A DNA stretch of 64,000 nucleotides from Thermoanaerobacterium aotearoense (GTDB lineage Bacteria; Bacillota; Thermoanaerobacteria; Thermoanaerobacterales; Thermoanaerobacteraceae). Position 1 is the first letter of the stretch. The number at the start of each line of letters is the position of its first letter. The stretch is from NCBI RefSeq assembly GCF_009905255.1, contig NZ_CP047602.1, forward strand, positions 868,001 to 932,000, in the 5' to 3' direction. The translations under genes and the position numbers were made by a program. Below the pieces are notes generated by a model, which worked only from the letters and a program-made list of their open reading frames with translations, ran no database searches and was not told the DNA's origin. This document shows positions 16,696-25,056 of this stretch, piece by piece.

Positions 16696-17568
16696 ATGTT
16701 TATTGGCAACAATAAATTAAGAAGCAGACTAAGCGTAAAAAACATACTGGAAATCCTTTTTGGCACTTTTATTTATTCAATTGGGATTAATACATTTATT
16801 GTTCATGCAAAACTTTTAAGTGGTGGTGTATCGGGGATTTCCCTAATTGTGCAGTATTTGACAGGACTTCCTGCTGGATATACGATTTTCATGCTTAATA
16901 TACCATTGCTTATTTTAAGCTACAAAAAAATCGGTTCTCGATTTACTTTTTATACGATATTAGGTACAGCATCTCTATCTTTATTTCTGGTATTAACTCA
17001 GTTTTTAGACAAATTAATCAATTTTGACGATCCGATATTGTTATGCCTTTACGGTGGTGTACTTACAGGTGCAGGCATGGGAATAGTTTTTGCTAATCAC
17101 GGTTCTACTGGTGGACTTGATATAATATCTGTTTTAATGAAGAAAAAACATGAAAACTTTGAGATAGGCAGAACAAACCTATATATTAATTTTTTTATAG
17201 TCTTAGCTGGAGCCTTATTTATAGGACTTAAAAGTGCTTTATACACACTTGTTTCCATGTCAATAAATTCCTTTGTGCTTGATAAAACGATAAATGGTTT
17301 TAACAGGCGAAAGATGCTTTTTATAATTACAAATGAAGAAGAAAAAATTAGCAATGCAATCATGAACGATTTAAAAAGAGGTGTTACGTTTATTCAAGCT
17401 GAAGGCGCATATACAAAGACCAATCGCAGAATACTGTATTGCGTTGTATCACTTTCGCAGATTCCATATCTTAAACATTTAGTTTACAGCATTGACAGCA
17501 ATGCATTTATATCAATATTAGACGTTTCTGAAGTAAGAGGGAAAGGATTTATGGATGATTTATTTTAA
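16696..17568 (+). CDS. yitT: YitT-family membrane protein
   Basis: 290 residues. Five or six N-terminal membrane helices (about 20-185) carry the family signatures LLSGGVSGISLIVQYLTG, LNIPLLILSYKKIG and the conserved NHGSTGGLDIIS. The C-terminal cytoplasmic DUF2179 domain (about 200-290) has RGVTFIQAEGAYTKTNRRIL and a final EVRGKGF. The function of YitT proteins is not established. The start follows a GTAGGAGG site. It is separated from hydG by its own promoter region. Confidence 0.85.
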   Translation: MFIGNNKLRSRLSVKNILEILFGTFIYSIGINTFIVHAKLLSGGVSGISLIVQYLTGLPAGYTIFMLNIPLLILSYKKIGSRFTFYTILGTASLSLFLVLTQFLDKLINFDDPILLCLYGGVLTGAGMGIVFANHGSTGGLDIISVLMKKKHENFEIGRTNLYINFFIVLAGALFIGLKSALYTLVSMSINSFVLDKTINGFNRRKMLFIITNEEEKISNAIMNDLKRGVTFIQAEGAYTKTNRRILYCVVSLSQIPYLKHLVYSIDSNAFISILDVSEVRGKGFMDDLF

Positions 17569-17581
17569 TAAAATTTCATTG

Positions 17582-17610
17582 TTGAATATTTAACAAAATA
17601 GGTATATAAT
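17582..17610 (+). promoter_or_regulatory. Promoter of hydG
   Basis: TTGAAT (17582-17587), 17 bp, TATAAT (17605-17610). The leader to 17670 contains a small GCCC...GGGC hairpin before the GGAAGGAG ribosome site. Confidence 0.6.
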
Positions 17611-17670
17611 TTTATTATAAATACTAAGCCCAAGGGATTTACTGAGGGCAAGGGAAGGAGAAATTAATAT

Positions 17671-19071
17671 ATGGATAGGCAAATTGCAGATTTTATTGAC
17701 GACGAGAAGATAAAAGCAGCTTTAAAATATGGCGAAAGTGCATCAAAAGATGAAGCACTGAGAATCATTGAAAAAGCCAAAAATTTGAAAGGCATTACGC
17801 CTGAAGAAGCGGCAGTTCTTCTAAATTTGGAGGATGATGAGCTTCTTGAAGAAATGTACAAAGTTGCAAGATACATTAAAGAGCAAATTTACGGTAACAG
17901 AATAGTTATATTTGCACCACTTTACATCAGCAATTATTGTGTTAATAATTGTAGGTATTGCGGCTATAAACACTCCAATGAGCAAGAGCGCAAAAAACTT
18001 ACTATGGATGAAGTAAGACGTGAGATAGAGATACTGGAAGAAATGGGACATAAAAGATTGGCTGTGGAAGCAGGTGAAGATCCTGTAAATTGCCCTATTG
18101 ACTATGTATTAGATGTGATTAAGACAATTTATGATACAAAATTAAAAAATGGCAGCATAAGGAGAGTCAATGTAAACATTGCTGCTACAACTGTTGAAAA
18201 TTATAAAAAATTAAAAGATGTAGGCATAGGGACGTATATATTGTTCCAAGAGACTTACCACAGGCCAACATACGAATACATGCATCCTACAGGTCCTAAA
18301 CATGACTATGACTATCATACGACTGCTATGGATAGAGCCATGGAAGCGGGTATTGATGATGTAGGCATGGGAGTTTTGTATGGACTTTATGACTACAAGT
18401 ACGAGACAATAGCACTTTTGTATCACGCAAATCACCTTGATGAAAAATTTGGCGTTGGACCACATACTATATCTGTTCCAAGGCTTAGACCTGCTTTAAA
18501 TATAACACTTGATGAATACCCATATCTGGTGTCTGACAGGGATTTTAAAAAGCTTGTAGCTGTAATAAGGCTTGCTGTGCCGTATACGGGTATGATCTTG
18601 TCTACGAGAGAACTTCCTGAATTCAGAGATGAAGTCATAAGTGTAGGTATATCTCAGATAAGTGCAGGTTCTTGTACGGGTGTAGGTGGATATCACGAGG
18701 AAATATCGAAAAAGGCTGAAACGAAGCCACAGTTTGAGGTAGGAGATCATAGGACACCAAATGAGATATTGAGAACACTATGTGAACAGCATTATCTGCC
18801 AAGTTACTGTACAGCTTGTTATAGGATGGGCCGTACTGGTGATAGGTTTATGAGCTTTGCTAAATCAGGGCAGATTCACAATTTCTGTCTGCCAAATGCG
18901 ATACTTACATTTAAGGAATTTCTTTTAGATTACGGCGATGAAGCGACAAAAGCCATAGGCGAAGAGACGATTGCTGCAAACATAGAAAATATTCCTTCTG
19001 AGAAAGTAAGAGAAGAGACTAAAAGAAGATTAAAACGGTTGGAAAATGGTGAAAGAGATCTGTACTTCTAA
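17671..19071 (+). CDS. hydG: HydG, [FeFe]-hydrogenase maturase, tyrosine lyase
   Basis: 466 residues, full length for HydG. The radical-SAM cluster motif CX3CX2C is at C90, C94 and C97 (CVNNCRYCG). The C-terminal CX2CX22C motif (CTAC...NFC, about 380-407) binds the second cluster, which carries the dangler iron. HydG splits tyrosine to p-cresol, CO and cyanide and builds the Fe(CO)2CN synthon of the H-cluster. It converges with hydE, separated by a bidirectional terminator. No hydF or hydrogenase structural gene is in the window. Confidence 0.95.
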   Translation: MDRQIADFIDDEKIKAALKYGESASKDEALRIIEKAKNLKGITPEEAAVLLNLEDDELLEEMYKVARYIKEQIYGNRIVIFAPLYISNYCVNNCRYCGYKHSNEQERKKLTMDEVRREIEILEEMGHKRLAVEAGEDPVNCPIDYVLDVIKTIYDTKLKNGSIRRVNVNIAATTVENYKKLKDVGIGTYILFQETYHRPTYEYMHPTGPKHDYDYHTTAMDRAMEAGIDDVGMGVLYGLYDYKYETIALLYHANHLDEKFGVGPHTISVPRLRPALNITLDEYPYLVSDRDFKKLVAVIRLAVPYTGMILSTRELPEFRDEVISVGISQISAGSCTGVGGYHEEISKKAETKPQFEVGDHRTPNEILRTLCEQHYLPSYCTACYRMGRTGDRFMSFAKSGQIHNFCLPNAILTFKEFLLDYGDEATKAIGEETIAANIENIPSEKVREETKRRLKRLENGERDLYF

Positions 19072-19072
19072 A

Positions 19073-19098
19073 AAAAATCCGGGTTATCCCGGATTTTT
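19073..19098. terminator. Bidirectional terminator between hydG and hydE
   Basis: AAAAATCCGGG (19073-19083) and CCCGGATTTTT (19088-19098) form an 11-bp stem with a TTAT loop and A/T tracts on both sides. The hydE stop codon (19084-19086, minus strand) is in the loop, so one stem arm encodes the last HydE residues. Confidence 0.9.
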
Positions 19099-20160
19099 CC
19101 ATGTCTTTTTGCGTTCCCCTTTATCATGCCCGATTATCCTATTTTCTGAAATGATCAATTTCTTTATATTTTCTAAGTCATTAACCACTTTAGTGCCGTC
19201 ATTAGAAGTTTTTCCTGGATATAGAGCGTACAATTTTTTATATTCATTAAGCCCCATATTTGGCATTATAACATTTGCACCTGCTCTCAATCCTTGTACA
19301 TATCCATTTTCTGATTTTACTCCTAATGCTGTAGTAGCTGGCATGTTAATATCTGGCAGTAAAAGGCGTGTCAAAGCCAACATTTTTAATACTATTTCAA
19401 CGTTGCCGCTTTTTTCATTTTCTAATGGAGTATTTGGCGTTGGTATAAATGGGCCCATTCCAATCATATCCGCATCAATATTTTTAAAAAAAAGTATATC
19501 TTCAGCCAGCATGTCTAAAGTTTGTCCAGGCAATCCGATTAGGCATCCAGTGCCTACTTCATAACCCAGTTCTCTCAAATCCATTAAACACCTAACGCGA
19601 TTATCGAAACTCATATTTGGATGCAATTTTTTGTAAAGGTCCCTATTTGTTGTTTCAATTCGAAGCAAGTATCTGTCTGCGCCAGCTTTTTTTAGATCGG
19701 CATATTCTTTTGTTGTTAATTCGCCAATGCTTAGTGTAATAGACAAGTCAAGATCCTTGATTTTTTCAACGATATTGCATAAATCTTTAATTTTAAAAAG
19801 TTTATCTTCGCCACCTTGTAATACTACAGTTTTTAATCCAGCATCTTTTGTAGCTTTTGCACATTGCAAAATTTCATTTTCGGTCATCCTATATCTTTTT
19901 ATTGATTTATTGTAGACTCTAAGGCCACAATAATAGCAAGTTCTGCAGCAATAATTGCTTATTTCAATCAAGCCTCGTAAATGAACTACATCACCGACAA
20001 ATTTTTTTCTTACTCTGTCGGCAGCTTTGCAGATGTCATCAGTATATTCAGAATTTAGTAAGATGACGAGATCTTCCTTTGTTAATGTGTGCTCATTTTC
20101 AGCATATGAAATTAAATCTTTTATGTAATCATGATTAATTTGATAATCAAATCTACTCAT
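19084..20160 (-). CDS. hydE: HydE, [FeFe]-hydrogenase maturase, radical SAM
   Basis: 358 residues from ATG 20160. The cluster motif CX3CX2C is at C71, C75 and C78 (CRTCYYC); GGED, GELT and GTGCLIGLPGQT are typical HydE motifs. HydE acts on the iron synthon from HydG during assembly of the H-cluster dithiomethylamine bridge. The longer reading frame begins at 20196, but a TATAAT box there overlaps that ATG, so transcription would start after it; ATG 20160 with AAAGG upstream is preferred. The C-terminus (KNPG) is encoded inside the terminator stem. Confidence 0.92.
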   Translation of the reverse strand: MSRFDYQINHDYIKDLISYAENEHTLTKEDLVILLNSEYTDDICKAADRVRKKFVGDVVHLRGLIEISNYCCRTCYYCGLRVYNKSIKRYRMTENEILQCAKATKDAGLKTVVLQGGEDKLFKIKDLCNIVEKIKDLDLSITLSIGELTTKEYADLKKAGADRYLLRIETTNRDLYKKLHPNMSFDNRVRCLMDLRELGYEVGTGCLIGLPGQTLDMLAEDILFFKNIDADMIGMGPFIPTPNTPLENEKSGNVEIVLKMLALTRLLLPDINMPATTALGVKSENGYVQGLRAGANVIMPNMGLNEYKKLYALYPGKTSNDGTKVVNDLENIKKLIISENRIIGHDKGERKKTWKNPG

Positions 20161-20232
20161 TGCAAAAATCAGCCTTTCATTTTTTATAATCAACATTATA
20201 TCATATAGAAAATAAAAATTTTAATATTTTTA

Positions 20233-20261
20233 TTGACATATGACAAAAATAATTATATATT
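20233..20261 (+). promoter_or_regulatory. TTGACATATGA-type promoter of the NifX/MinD cluster
   Basis: TTGACA (20233-20238), 17 bp, TATATT (20256-20261). The TTGACATATGACAAAAATA core is identical to that at 16062. Divergent from the hydE promoter, whose -10 lies about 35 bp away. Confidence 0.6.
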
Positions 20262-20306
20262 TATAATTGTATATGACGTATGTTTAAAATGTTGGAGGGT
20301 TGTTTT

Positions 20307-20672
20307 ATGAGGATTGCGATTTCATCAGAAGGTGATAATCTAAATTCAAATGTGGATTCAAGATTTGGTAGAGCAAGGTATTTTATCGTTGTTGATACTG
20401 AATCAATGAATTACAAGGTTATTGACAATACTGCAGCATCATCTGCAGGTGGTGCTGGTACAAAGGCAGCACAACTTTTATTAGATGAGGGAGTTGACTC
20501 AATTATATCAAGTAATGTAGGCCCAAATGCATTAGAAGTATTTCAGGCGGCTGAAATAGCTGTTTATAAATCAATCAATAGCACTATTGAAAAAAATGTA
20601 GAAGAATTTAAAAAGGGTACATTAGAGAAAATTGAATTGCCTACTAATAATGGTCATCATGGAGAGCATTAA
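20307..20672 (+). CDS. NifX/NifB-C-like iron-molybdenum-cofactor-binding domain protein
   Basis: 121 residues from ATG 20307, behind GGAGGGT; an earlier in-frame ATG at 20280 lacks a site. It is a single NifX-type fold: MRIAISSEGDNLNSNVDSRFGRARYFIVVD, then GGAGTKAAQLLLDEGVDSIISSNVGPNALEV, and a His-rich tail (GHHGEH). Such domains bind Fe-Mo or Mo-Cu-S clusters; the Desulfovibrio orange protein is a characterised relative. First gene of a five-gene run with two MinD-like ferredoxin ATPases. Confidence 0.85.
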   Translation: MRIAISSEGDNLNSNVDSRFGRARYFIVVDTESMNYKVIDNTAASSAGGAGTKAAQLLLDEGVDSIISSNVGPNALEVFQAAEIAVYKSINSTIEKNVEEFKKGTLEKIELPTNNGHHGEH

Positions 20673-20674
20673 AA

Positions 20675-21520
20675 ATGAAAGGTTACAAGATAGCAGTTTT
20701 AAGCGGTAAAGGTGGAACTGGTAAAACTACGGTTTCTTCAAACCTTGCTAAAATTCAAAAAAGCATTTATGTTGACTGTGATGTAGAAGAACCTAATGGA
20801 TACTTGTTTTTAAAACCGGAAGTAGAGAAAGTAAAAGATGTAAATGTGATGATTCCCAGCATAGATTATGATAAGTGTACCCTTTGCGGTGAATGCACAA
20901 AGGCATGTAGATTCGGTGCATTAATGAGGTTGACGAAAAAAATACTTGTTTTTGACCATTTATGTCATTCATGTGGAGCATGTTATGAGATATGTCCATA
21001 TAATGCCATAAAAGAAATACCGAAGAAGATAGGTGTTGTTAGGGTAGGGCGATCAGATGATATAGATTTTATAGATGGTAAATTAAATATAGGTGAAGCT
21101 TCAGGAGTTCCTATAATAAAAGAAATTAAAGATTTGATAAAAGAGACAGATAAAAATGTAATCATTGATAGTCCTCCTGGGACATCTTGTTCTGTCATAC
21201 ATTCTGTAGAAGGTAGCGATTATTGCCTTTTAGTTACTGAGCCGACTCCATATGGACTACACGATCTTAAACTGGCTGTTGAACTTGTAAAAGAGTTGCA
21301 TTTGCCATTTGCCGTTATTATAAATAAATCTGGAGAATCAGATAGTATTATTGAAGATTATTGTAATAAAGAAAATATAAGTGTGATTGCAAAAATTCCA
21401 TTTAAAAAAGAGTATGCCGAATTGTATTCTAAAGGGAATCTGTTGATTGAAGAAGATGATGAAATAAGGCATACATTTGAAAATTTATCACAGAGATTGA
21501 TGGAGCTGATTGGAAAATGA
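20675..21520 (+). CDS. MinD/Mrp-like ATPase with inserted 2[4Fe-4S] ferredoxin domain (1)
   Basis: 281 residues. A deviant Walker A GKGGTGKTT (about 10-18) and DCDVEEPN switch region precede an inserted ferredoxin domain (about 60-110) with CTLCGECTKACRFG and CHSCGACYEICPYN, which would hold two [4Fe-4S] clusters. IDSPPGTSCSV is the Walker B/switch region. It pairs with the next gene, a paralogue, as in the Desulfovibrio orp operon where two such ATPases partner the orange protein. Probable role: ATP-dependent delivery or assembly of a metal cluster in the cytoplasm (inference). Confidence 0.88.
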   Translation: MKGYKIAVLSGKGGTGKTTVSSNLAKIQKSIYVDCDVEEPNGYLFLKPEVEKVKDVNVMIPSIDYDKCTLCGECTKACRFGALMRLTKKILVFDHLCHSCGACYEICPYNAIKEIPKKIGVVRVGRSDDIDFIDGKLNIGEASGVPIIKEIKDLIKETDKNVIIDSPPGTSCSVIHSVEGSDYCLLVTEPTPYGLHDLKLAVELVKELHLPFAVIINKSGESDSIIEDYCNKENISVIAKIPFKKEYAELYSKGNLLIEEDDEIRHTFENLSQRLMELIGK

Positions 21521-22386
21521 AACAGTTGGTTATATTAAGTGGCAAAGGTGGAACTGGAAAGACAACAGTTGCAACGGCCTTAAGTGAAATTGTAGAAAAT
21601 AAAGTAATGGCAGATTGCGATGTAGAAGCTCCTAACTTAAATATAATTTTTAATGGAGAAATACAAAAAGTCGATAATTTCTTTGGAAAAGAAGTAGCAT
21701 TGATAGATGATGACAGATGCATAAAATGTGGGTTATGTGAGAAATTGTGCAGGTTTGATGCTATTTCTGAGTATAAGGTAAATCCATATTATTGCGAAGG
21801 TTGCGGTCTTTGCTCTTATAAGTGCCCCAGTGGTGCAATTAAGATGATTGAAGAAAATACAGGAGAAATTATAGTAGGTGAGAACAAAAACGGCGAGAAG
21901 ATAATATATGCCGAGTTATTTCCTGGTGCTGATGGTTCTGGAAAGTTAGTTACAGAGGTAAGGAAAAAAGCCACTGAGAATAAAGGTGATTGCGACTATA
22001 TTATAATTGATGGCACACCTGGAATAGGATGTCCTGTTTTATCTTCTGCAACAGGCGCAGATGTTGCTCTTATTGTTACTGAGCCAACTGTTTCAGGATT
22101 TGAAGACATGAAAAGAGTGCTTGAAGCAATTGAGAGTTTTAAAATAACATCACTTGTTTGCATAAACAAGTGGGATATTAATAAAGATATTTCTAATAGA
22201 ATAGAGAAATATTGTCAGGAAAACAATGTAGAGGTTGTAGGAAAGATAGATTTTGATGAAACAGTAATTAAAGCTTTGAAAAATTTTCAAAGCATTAGTA
22301 AGTATCCTGACAGCGCTGCATACAGACAGATTTTAAATATGTGGGAGAAAGTAAAAAAATATTTAGAGGAAAGGATGGATGCTTAA
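21517..22386 (+). CDS. MinD/Mrp-like ATPase with inserted 2[4Fe-4S] ferredoxin domain (2)
   Basis: 289 residues, paralogue of the preceding gene and overlapping it by 4 bp. Walker A GKGGTGKTT, the DCDVEAPN switch, ferredoxin motifs CIKCGLCEKLCRFD and CEGCGLCSYKCPSG, then IIDGTPGIGCPVL. The clusters and ATPase site are intact. Two non-identical ATPases kept side by side suggest a heterodimer. It ends one base before the next gene. Confidence 0.88.
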   Translation: MKQLVILSGKGGTGKTTVATALSEIVENKVMADCDVEAPNLNIIFNGEIQKVDNFFGKEVALIDDDRCIKCGLCEKLCRFDAISEYKVNPYYCEGCGLCSYKCPSGAIKMIEENTGEIIVGENKNGEKIIYAELFPGADGSGKLVTEVRKKATENKGDCDYIIIDGTPGIGCPVLSSATGADVALIVTEPTVSGFEDMKRVLEAIESFKITSLVCINKWDINKDISNRIEKYCQENNVEVVGKIDFDETVIKALKNFQSISKYPDSAAYRQILNMWEKVKKYLEERMDA

Positions 22387-22743
22387 ATGAAGATAGCTGT
22401 TGCTACAGATGGAAGAAGTGTTTCAATGCATTTTGGGCATTGTGAGGGATTTACAATTTTTAATGTGGAGGAAGATAAGATAATAAGTGCTAATTTTATT
22501 GAAAACCCAGGACATAGACCAGGGTATTTGCCTGAATTTTTGAAAGACAAAGGCGTTGAATGTATTATTTCTGGTGGAATGGGCTCAAGTGCAATAGATT
22601 TATTTAATTCTTACGGCATTGATGTCATTACAGGTGCATCTGGCGATGTTGAAGATGTGGTAAAGAGATATATTGATGGAACTTTGATATCTACAGATAG
22701 TGCATGTGAAAAACATGAACATGAAGGACACTGTGAAGACTAA
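22387..22743 (+). CDS. NifX-like cofactor-binding domain protein (second copy)
   Basis: 118 residues: MKIAVATDGRSVSMHFGHCEGFTIFNVE, GHRPGYLPEFLKDKGVECIISGGMGSSAIDLF, and a Cys/His-rich tail (CEKHEHEGHCED). The same fold as the 20307 product but with His/Cys residues near the N-terminus and at the tail, suggesting a distinct metal site. It directly abuts the upstream ATPase gene and is followed by a terminator. Confidence 0.85.
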   Translation: MKIAVATDGRSVSMHFGHCEGFTIFNVEEDKIISANFIENPGHRPGYLPEFLKDKGVECIISGGMGSSAIDLFNSYGIDVITGASGDVEDVVKRYIDGTLISTDSACEKHEHEGHCED

Positions 22744-22751
22744 AAGTAAAA

Positions 22752-22785
22752 GGACTGTCTATTGTTTTGTAGATAGTCCTAATTT
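22752..22785 (+). terminator. Intrinsic terminator inside the NifX/MinD cluster
   Basis: GGACTGTCTA (22752-22761) pairs with TAGATAGTCC (22770-22779) with one G-U pair, followed by TAATTTT. It separates the metallo-beta-lactamase gene, which may be expressed by partial read-through. Confidence 0.7.
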
Positions 22786-22805
22786 TATGAGAAAGAGGTG
22801 CTTAA

Positions 22806-23624
22806 ATGGAGTTACAAGTATTAATTGAAAATGTAGTCTATAAAAAAGGTTTCTTAGCTGAACATGGCTTATCATTGCTTGTAAAGAAAGAAGACAAGGC
22901 AGTTTTAGTTGATACTGGGCAAAGCGGTAACTTTATTATAAATTCCGGATTGATGGGGATAAATTTAAAGAACATAAACAAAGTAATACTAACACATGGT
23001 CATTATGACCACATTGGAGGACTTAAAGATCTAATGGATGAAAATAAAGATGCACGCATATATGCAAGCCATAAAATACTTAATAGAAAATATGCTTTAC
23101 GTAAAAATGGGGCAATTGATGAAATAGGTTTTGATTTGTCCGTATATGAAAAGAACAAAGAAAATTTTGTGCTAATTCATGAAGACACAGAAGTGGAAAA
23201 AGATTTTTTTATAGTCACTAATATTGATGAGAAATATAATAATGATTTTACGACTAAAAATTTTTTAGTGGAAAAAGACAATGTGAAAATAAAAGATAAT
23301 TTTTTGGATGAAATATTTGTTGTTGTTAAAGAGGGAGACTGCATAAATATAATTACAGGATGTTCGCATTTAGGCATTTTGAATATCCTGCACACTGCTG
23401 AAAGTAGATTTAAAGGTTATAGAATAAAATCACTTATTGGAGGATTTCACTTAAAAGGAATGACTGAAGAAAATATTGTGAATATTTCAGAGATGATGAA
23501 AGGTTATGATATACAGTATATTTATACAGGTCACTGTACAGGTATAGATGAGTACGGGATTATGAAACGAATTTTAGGAGACAGAGTATCTTATTTGACT
23601 ACCAGTTCGTCTATAATTCTGTAA
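22806..23624 (+). CDS. MBL-fold metallohydrolase
   Basis: 272 residues. The zinc motif THGHYDHIGG (HxHxDH) sits at about 60-69, with further ligands GCSHLGI and the terminal TGHCTG. The fold is that of the class usually annotated as 7,8-dihydropterin-6-methyl-4-(beta-D-ribofuranosyl)aminobenzene-5'-phosphate synthase-like MBL proteins, common in anaerobes and often near NifX/MinD genes. The substrate is unknown. ATG with AAAGAGGTG upstream. Confidence 0.8.
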   Translation: MELQVLIENVVYKKGFLAEHGLSLLVKKEDKAVLVDTGQSGNFIINSGLMGINLKNINKVILTHGHYDHIGGLKDLMDENKDARIYASHKILNRKYALRKNGAIDEIGFDLSVYEKNKENFVLIHEDTEVEKDFFIVTNIDEKYNNDFTTKNFLVEKDNVKIKDNFLDEIFVVVKEGDCINIITGCSHLGILNILHTAESRFKGYRIKSLIGGFHLKGMTEENIVNISEMMKGYDIQYIYTGHCTGIDEYGIMKRILGDRVSYLTTSSSIIL

Positions 23625-23634
23625 AAATATAAAA

Positions 23635-23672
23635 ATAATATGGCCGCGGGGAATTTTTTGCGGCCATATTAT
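23635..23672. terminator. Bidirectional terminator
   Basis: A perfect 13-bp stem, ATAATATGGCCGC (23635-23647) with GCGGCCATATTAT (23660-23672), lies between convergent genes. The GC-rich core stands out in AT-rich DNA. Confidence 0.75.
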
Positions 23673-23711
23673 ATGAATCAGAAAATTTTATAGCATCAAT
23701 CAGAAATTCAC

Positions 23712-24224
23712 TTAATTGCTTCCTGATTGAAAATGCATATTTTTACCGAAGCCTGTACCATGTCCTTTGCCGTATCCATTACCTGACATTCCATTTCTTC
23801 CAAAGCCTATTCCAAGTCCTGCACCACCATTGCCAGTGCCATCACATGCATTTATTCTTTCCTTAATTAATGATTTTAGCTCTGCAGCTCTTTCTTCTGT
23901 TATTACACCATTTTTAACCATTTGGTCTATATAGTCGGTTTTTTGTTTTAATAAGGCATTTTTGAAATCCTCTAATTTTACGCCATTTTCAACTGCTATT
24001 TGTTCCAGTGTCTTACCGGAATTTAGAAGTTTCAATGTTTCATCTGTAGACTTTCCTAAAAGATTAGCCATAAAATCTACCATTTGAGCTCTGCCATACC
24101 TTGGTGCAGTATATGATGTGTTTGCTTGAGGCGAATTGTTATTTGCTGTCGCTGCATATGCAGCAATGCCTGTTAAAAGTAAACCTCCTACCATTATTGA
24201 TGCTACTAATTTTTTGATGTTCAT
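23712..24224 (-). CDS. Secreted DUF2680-like protein
   Basis: 170 residues from ATG 24224, chosen because AAAGGAG precedes it by about 8 bases; the longer frame from a TTG at 24242 overlaps that site. A signal peptide (1-24, GIAAYA-AT) is followed by a helical region (MVDFMANLLGKSTDETLKLL, then VKNGVITEERAAELKSLIKE) and a Gly-rich tail with repeated GNGYGKGHGTGFGKN. The motif VKNGxIT...A.L also occurs in the secreted protein at 13164. Function unknown. It is divergent from the two-component system and carries a phased-repeat promoter, so it is a likely target of that system. Confidence 0.78.
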   Translation of the reverse strand: MNIKKLVASIMVGGLLLTGIAAYAATANNNSPQANTSYTAPRYGRAQMVDFMANLLGKSTDETLKLLNSGKTLEQIAVENGVKLEDFKNALLKQKTDYIDQMVKNGVITEERAAELKSLIKERINACDGTGNGGAGLGIGFGRNGMSGNGYGKGHGTGFGKNMHFQSGSN

Positions 24225-24277
24225 AAAAACATCTCCTTTCAAAATTTATTTATTTATCTTACACTTTTATTCTACCC

Positions 24278-24322
24278 ATTATATTTGATACATCTTTAAT
24301 GAAATTGTGATGTTTTTGTGAA
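24278..24322 (-). promoter_or_regulatory. 11-bp-phased repeat promoter of the DUF2680-like gene
   Basis: On the minus strand TTCACA (from 24322), ATCACA (from 24311) and ATTAAA (from 24300) are 11 bp apart. TATAAT follows at 24283-24278, 17 bp after the start of the last hexamer, 2 bp longer than in the other five promoters. Confidence 0.5.
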
Positions 24323-24383
24323 GGTTTTTTAATAATATTGTAAAAGGCTTTTAAGATATGTAAACTAAAGTTGGAGGTGTTTT

Positions 24384-25055
24384 ATGATGGCAAAGGTATT
24401 GGTCATTGAAGACGAGGAAGGAATGAGGGATATTTTAAAAACTTACTTAGAGAAAAATAATTTTGATGCTTTATTTGCTGAAGATGGCAGTACAGGAATA
24501 AATATGTTTAAAAATAACCTATTTGATATAGTTTTGTTGGATGTGATGTTGCCAGACATGAGCGGTTGGAATGTTTTAAGGACAATAAGAGAATCATCTA
24601 AAATACCTGTAATGATGATAACTGCCCGCAGCGAAGAATACGACAGGCTTTTAGGATTTGAACTTGGTGCTGATGATTATGTAGTCAAACCATTTAGCCC
24701 TAGAGAAGTCATGGCAAGGATAAAAGCTATTTTATCGAGATCTAAATGGACTGAATCGGATAATCTAATATCTTTTTCAGGTATTACTATTGACACTGAT
24801 TCAAGAGTTGTTAAAGTCGATGGGAAGAAAATAGATCTTACTCCAAAAGAATTTGATCTTTTAAATTTGCTTGCACAAAACATTGGTAAAGCATTAAGCC
24901 GTGAGAAATGCCTTAATGTTGTTTGGGGATATGAATTTTTTGGTGATTTAAGGACAGTCGATACACATATAAAGCAGTTGAGAGAAAAACTTGGCGATAA
25001 AAGGGATATCATAAAAACAGTATGGGGTTATGGATATAAATTAGGTGGTGATTAA
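24384..25055 (+). CDS. OmpR/PhoB-family response regulator
   Basis: 223 residues. Receiver domain (1-118) with acidic pocket ED at 9-11, phospho-acceptor D53 (LLDVMLPD), T/S switch MITARS and conserved Lys in VVKPF. A winged-helix DNA-binding domain (about 130-223) ends TVWGYGYKLGGD. It is coupled to the kinase gene directly downstream. OmpR-family regulators bind direct repeats with 11-bp phasing, matching six promoters in this window. Starts ATG ATG behind GGAGGTG. Confidence 0.93.
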   Translation: MMAKVLVIEDEEGMRDILKTYLEKNNFDALFAEDGSTGINMFKNNLFDIVLLDVMLPDMSGWNVLRTIRESSKIPVMMITARSEEYDRLLGFELGADDYVVKPFSPREVMARIKAILSRSKWTESDNLISFSGITIDTDSRVVKVDGKKIDLTPKEFDLLNLLAQNIGKALSREKCLNVVWGYEFFGDLRTVDTHIKQLREKLGDKRDIIKTVWGYGYKLGGD

Positions 25056-25056
25056 A

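Noticed and set aside
24323-24380. A further phased-repeat array for the response-regulator promoter
   Set aside because: TTTAAT, TGTAAA and TTTAAG are 11 bp apart but the -10 distance does not match and the hexamers are weak in AT-rich DNA; autoregulation is left open.
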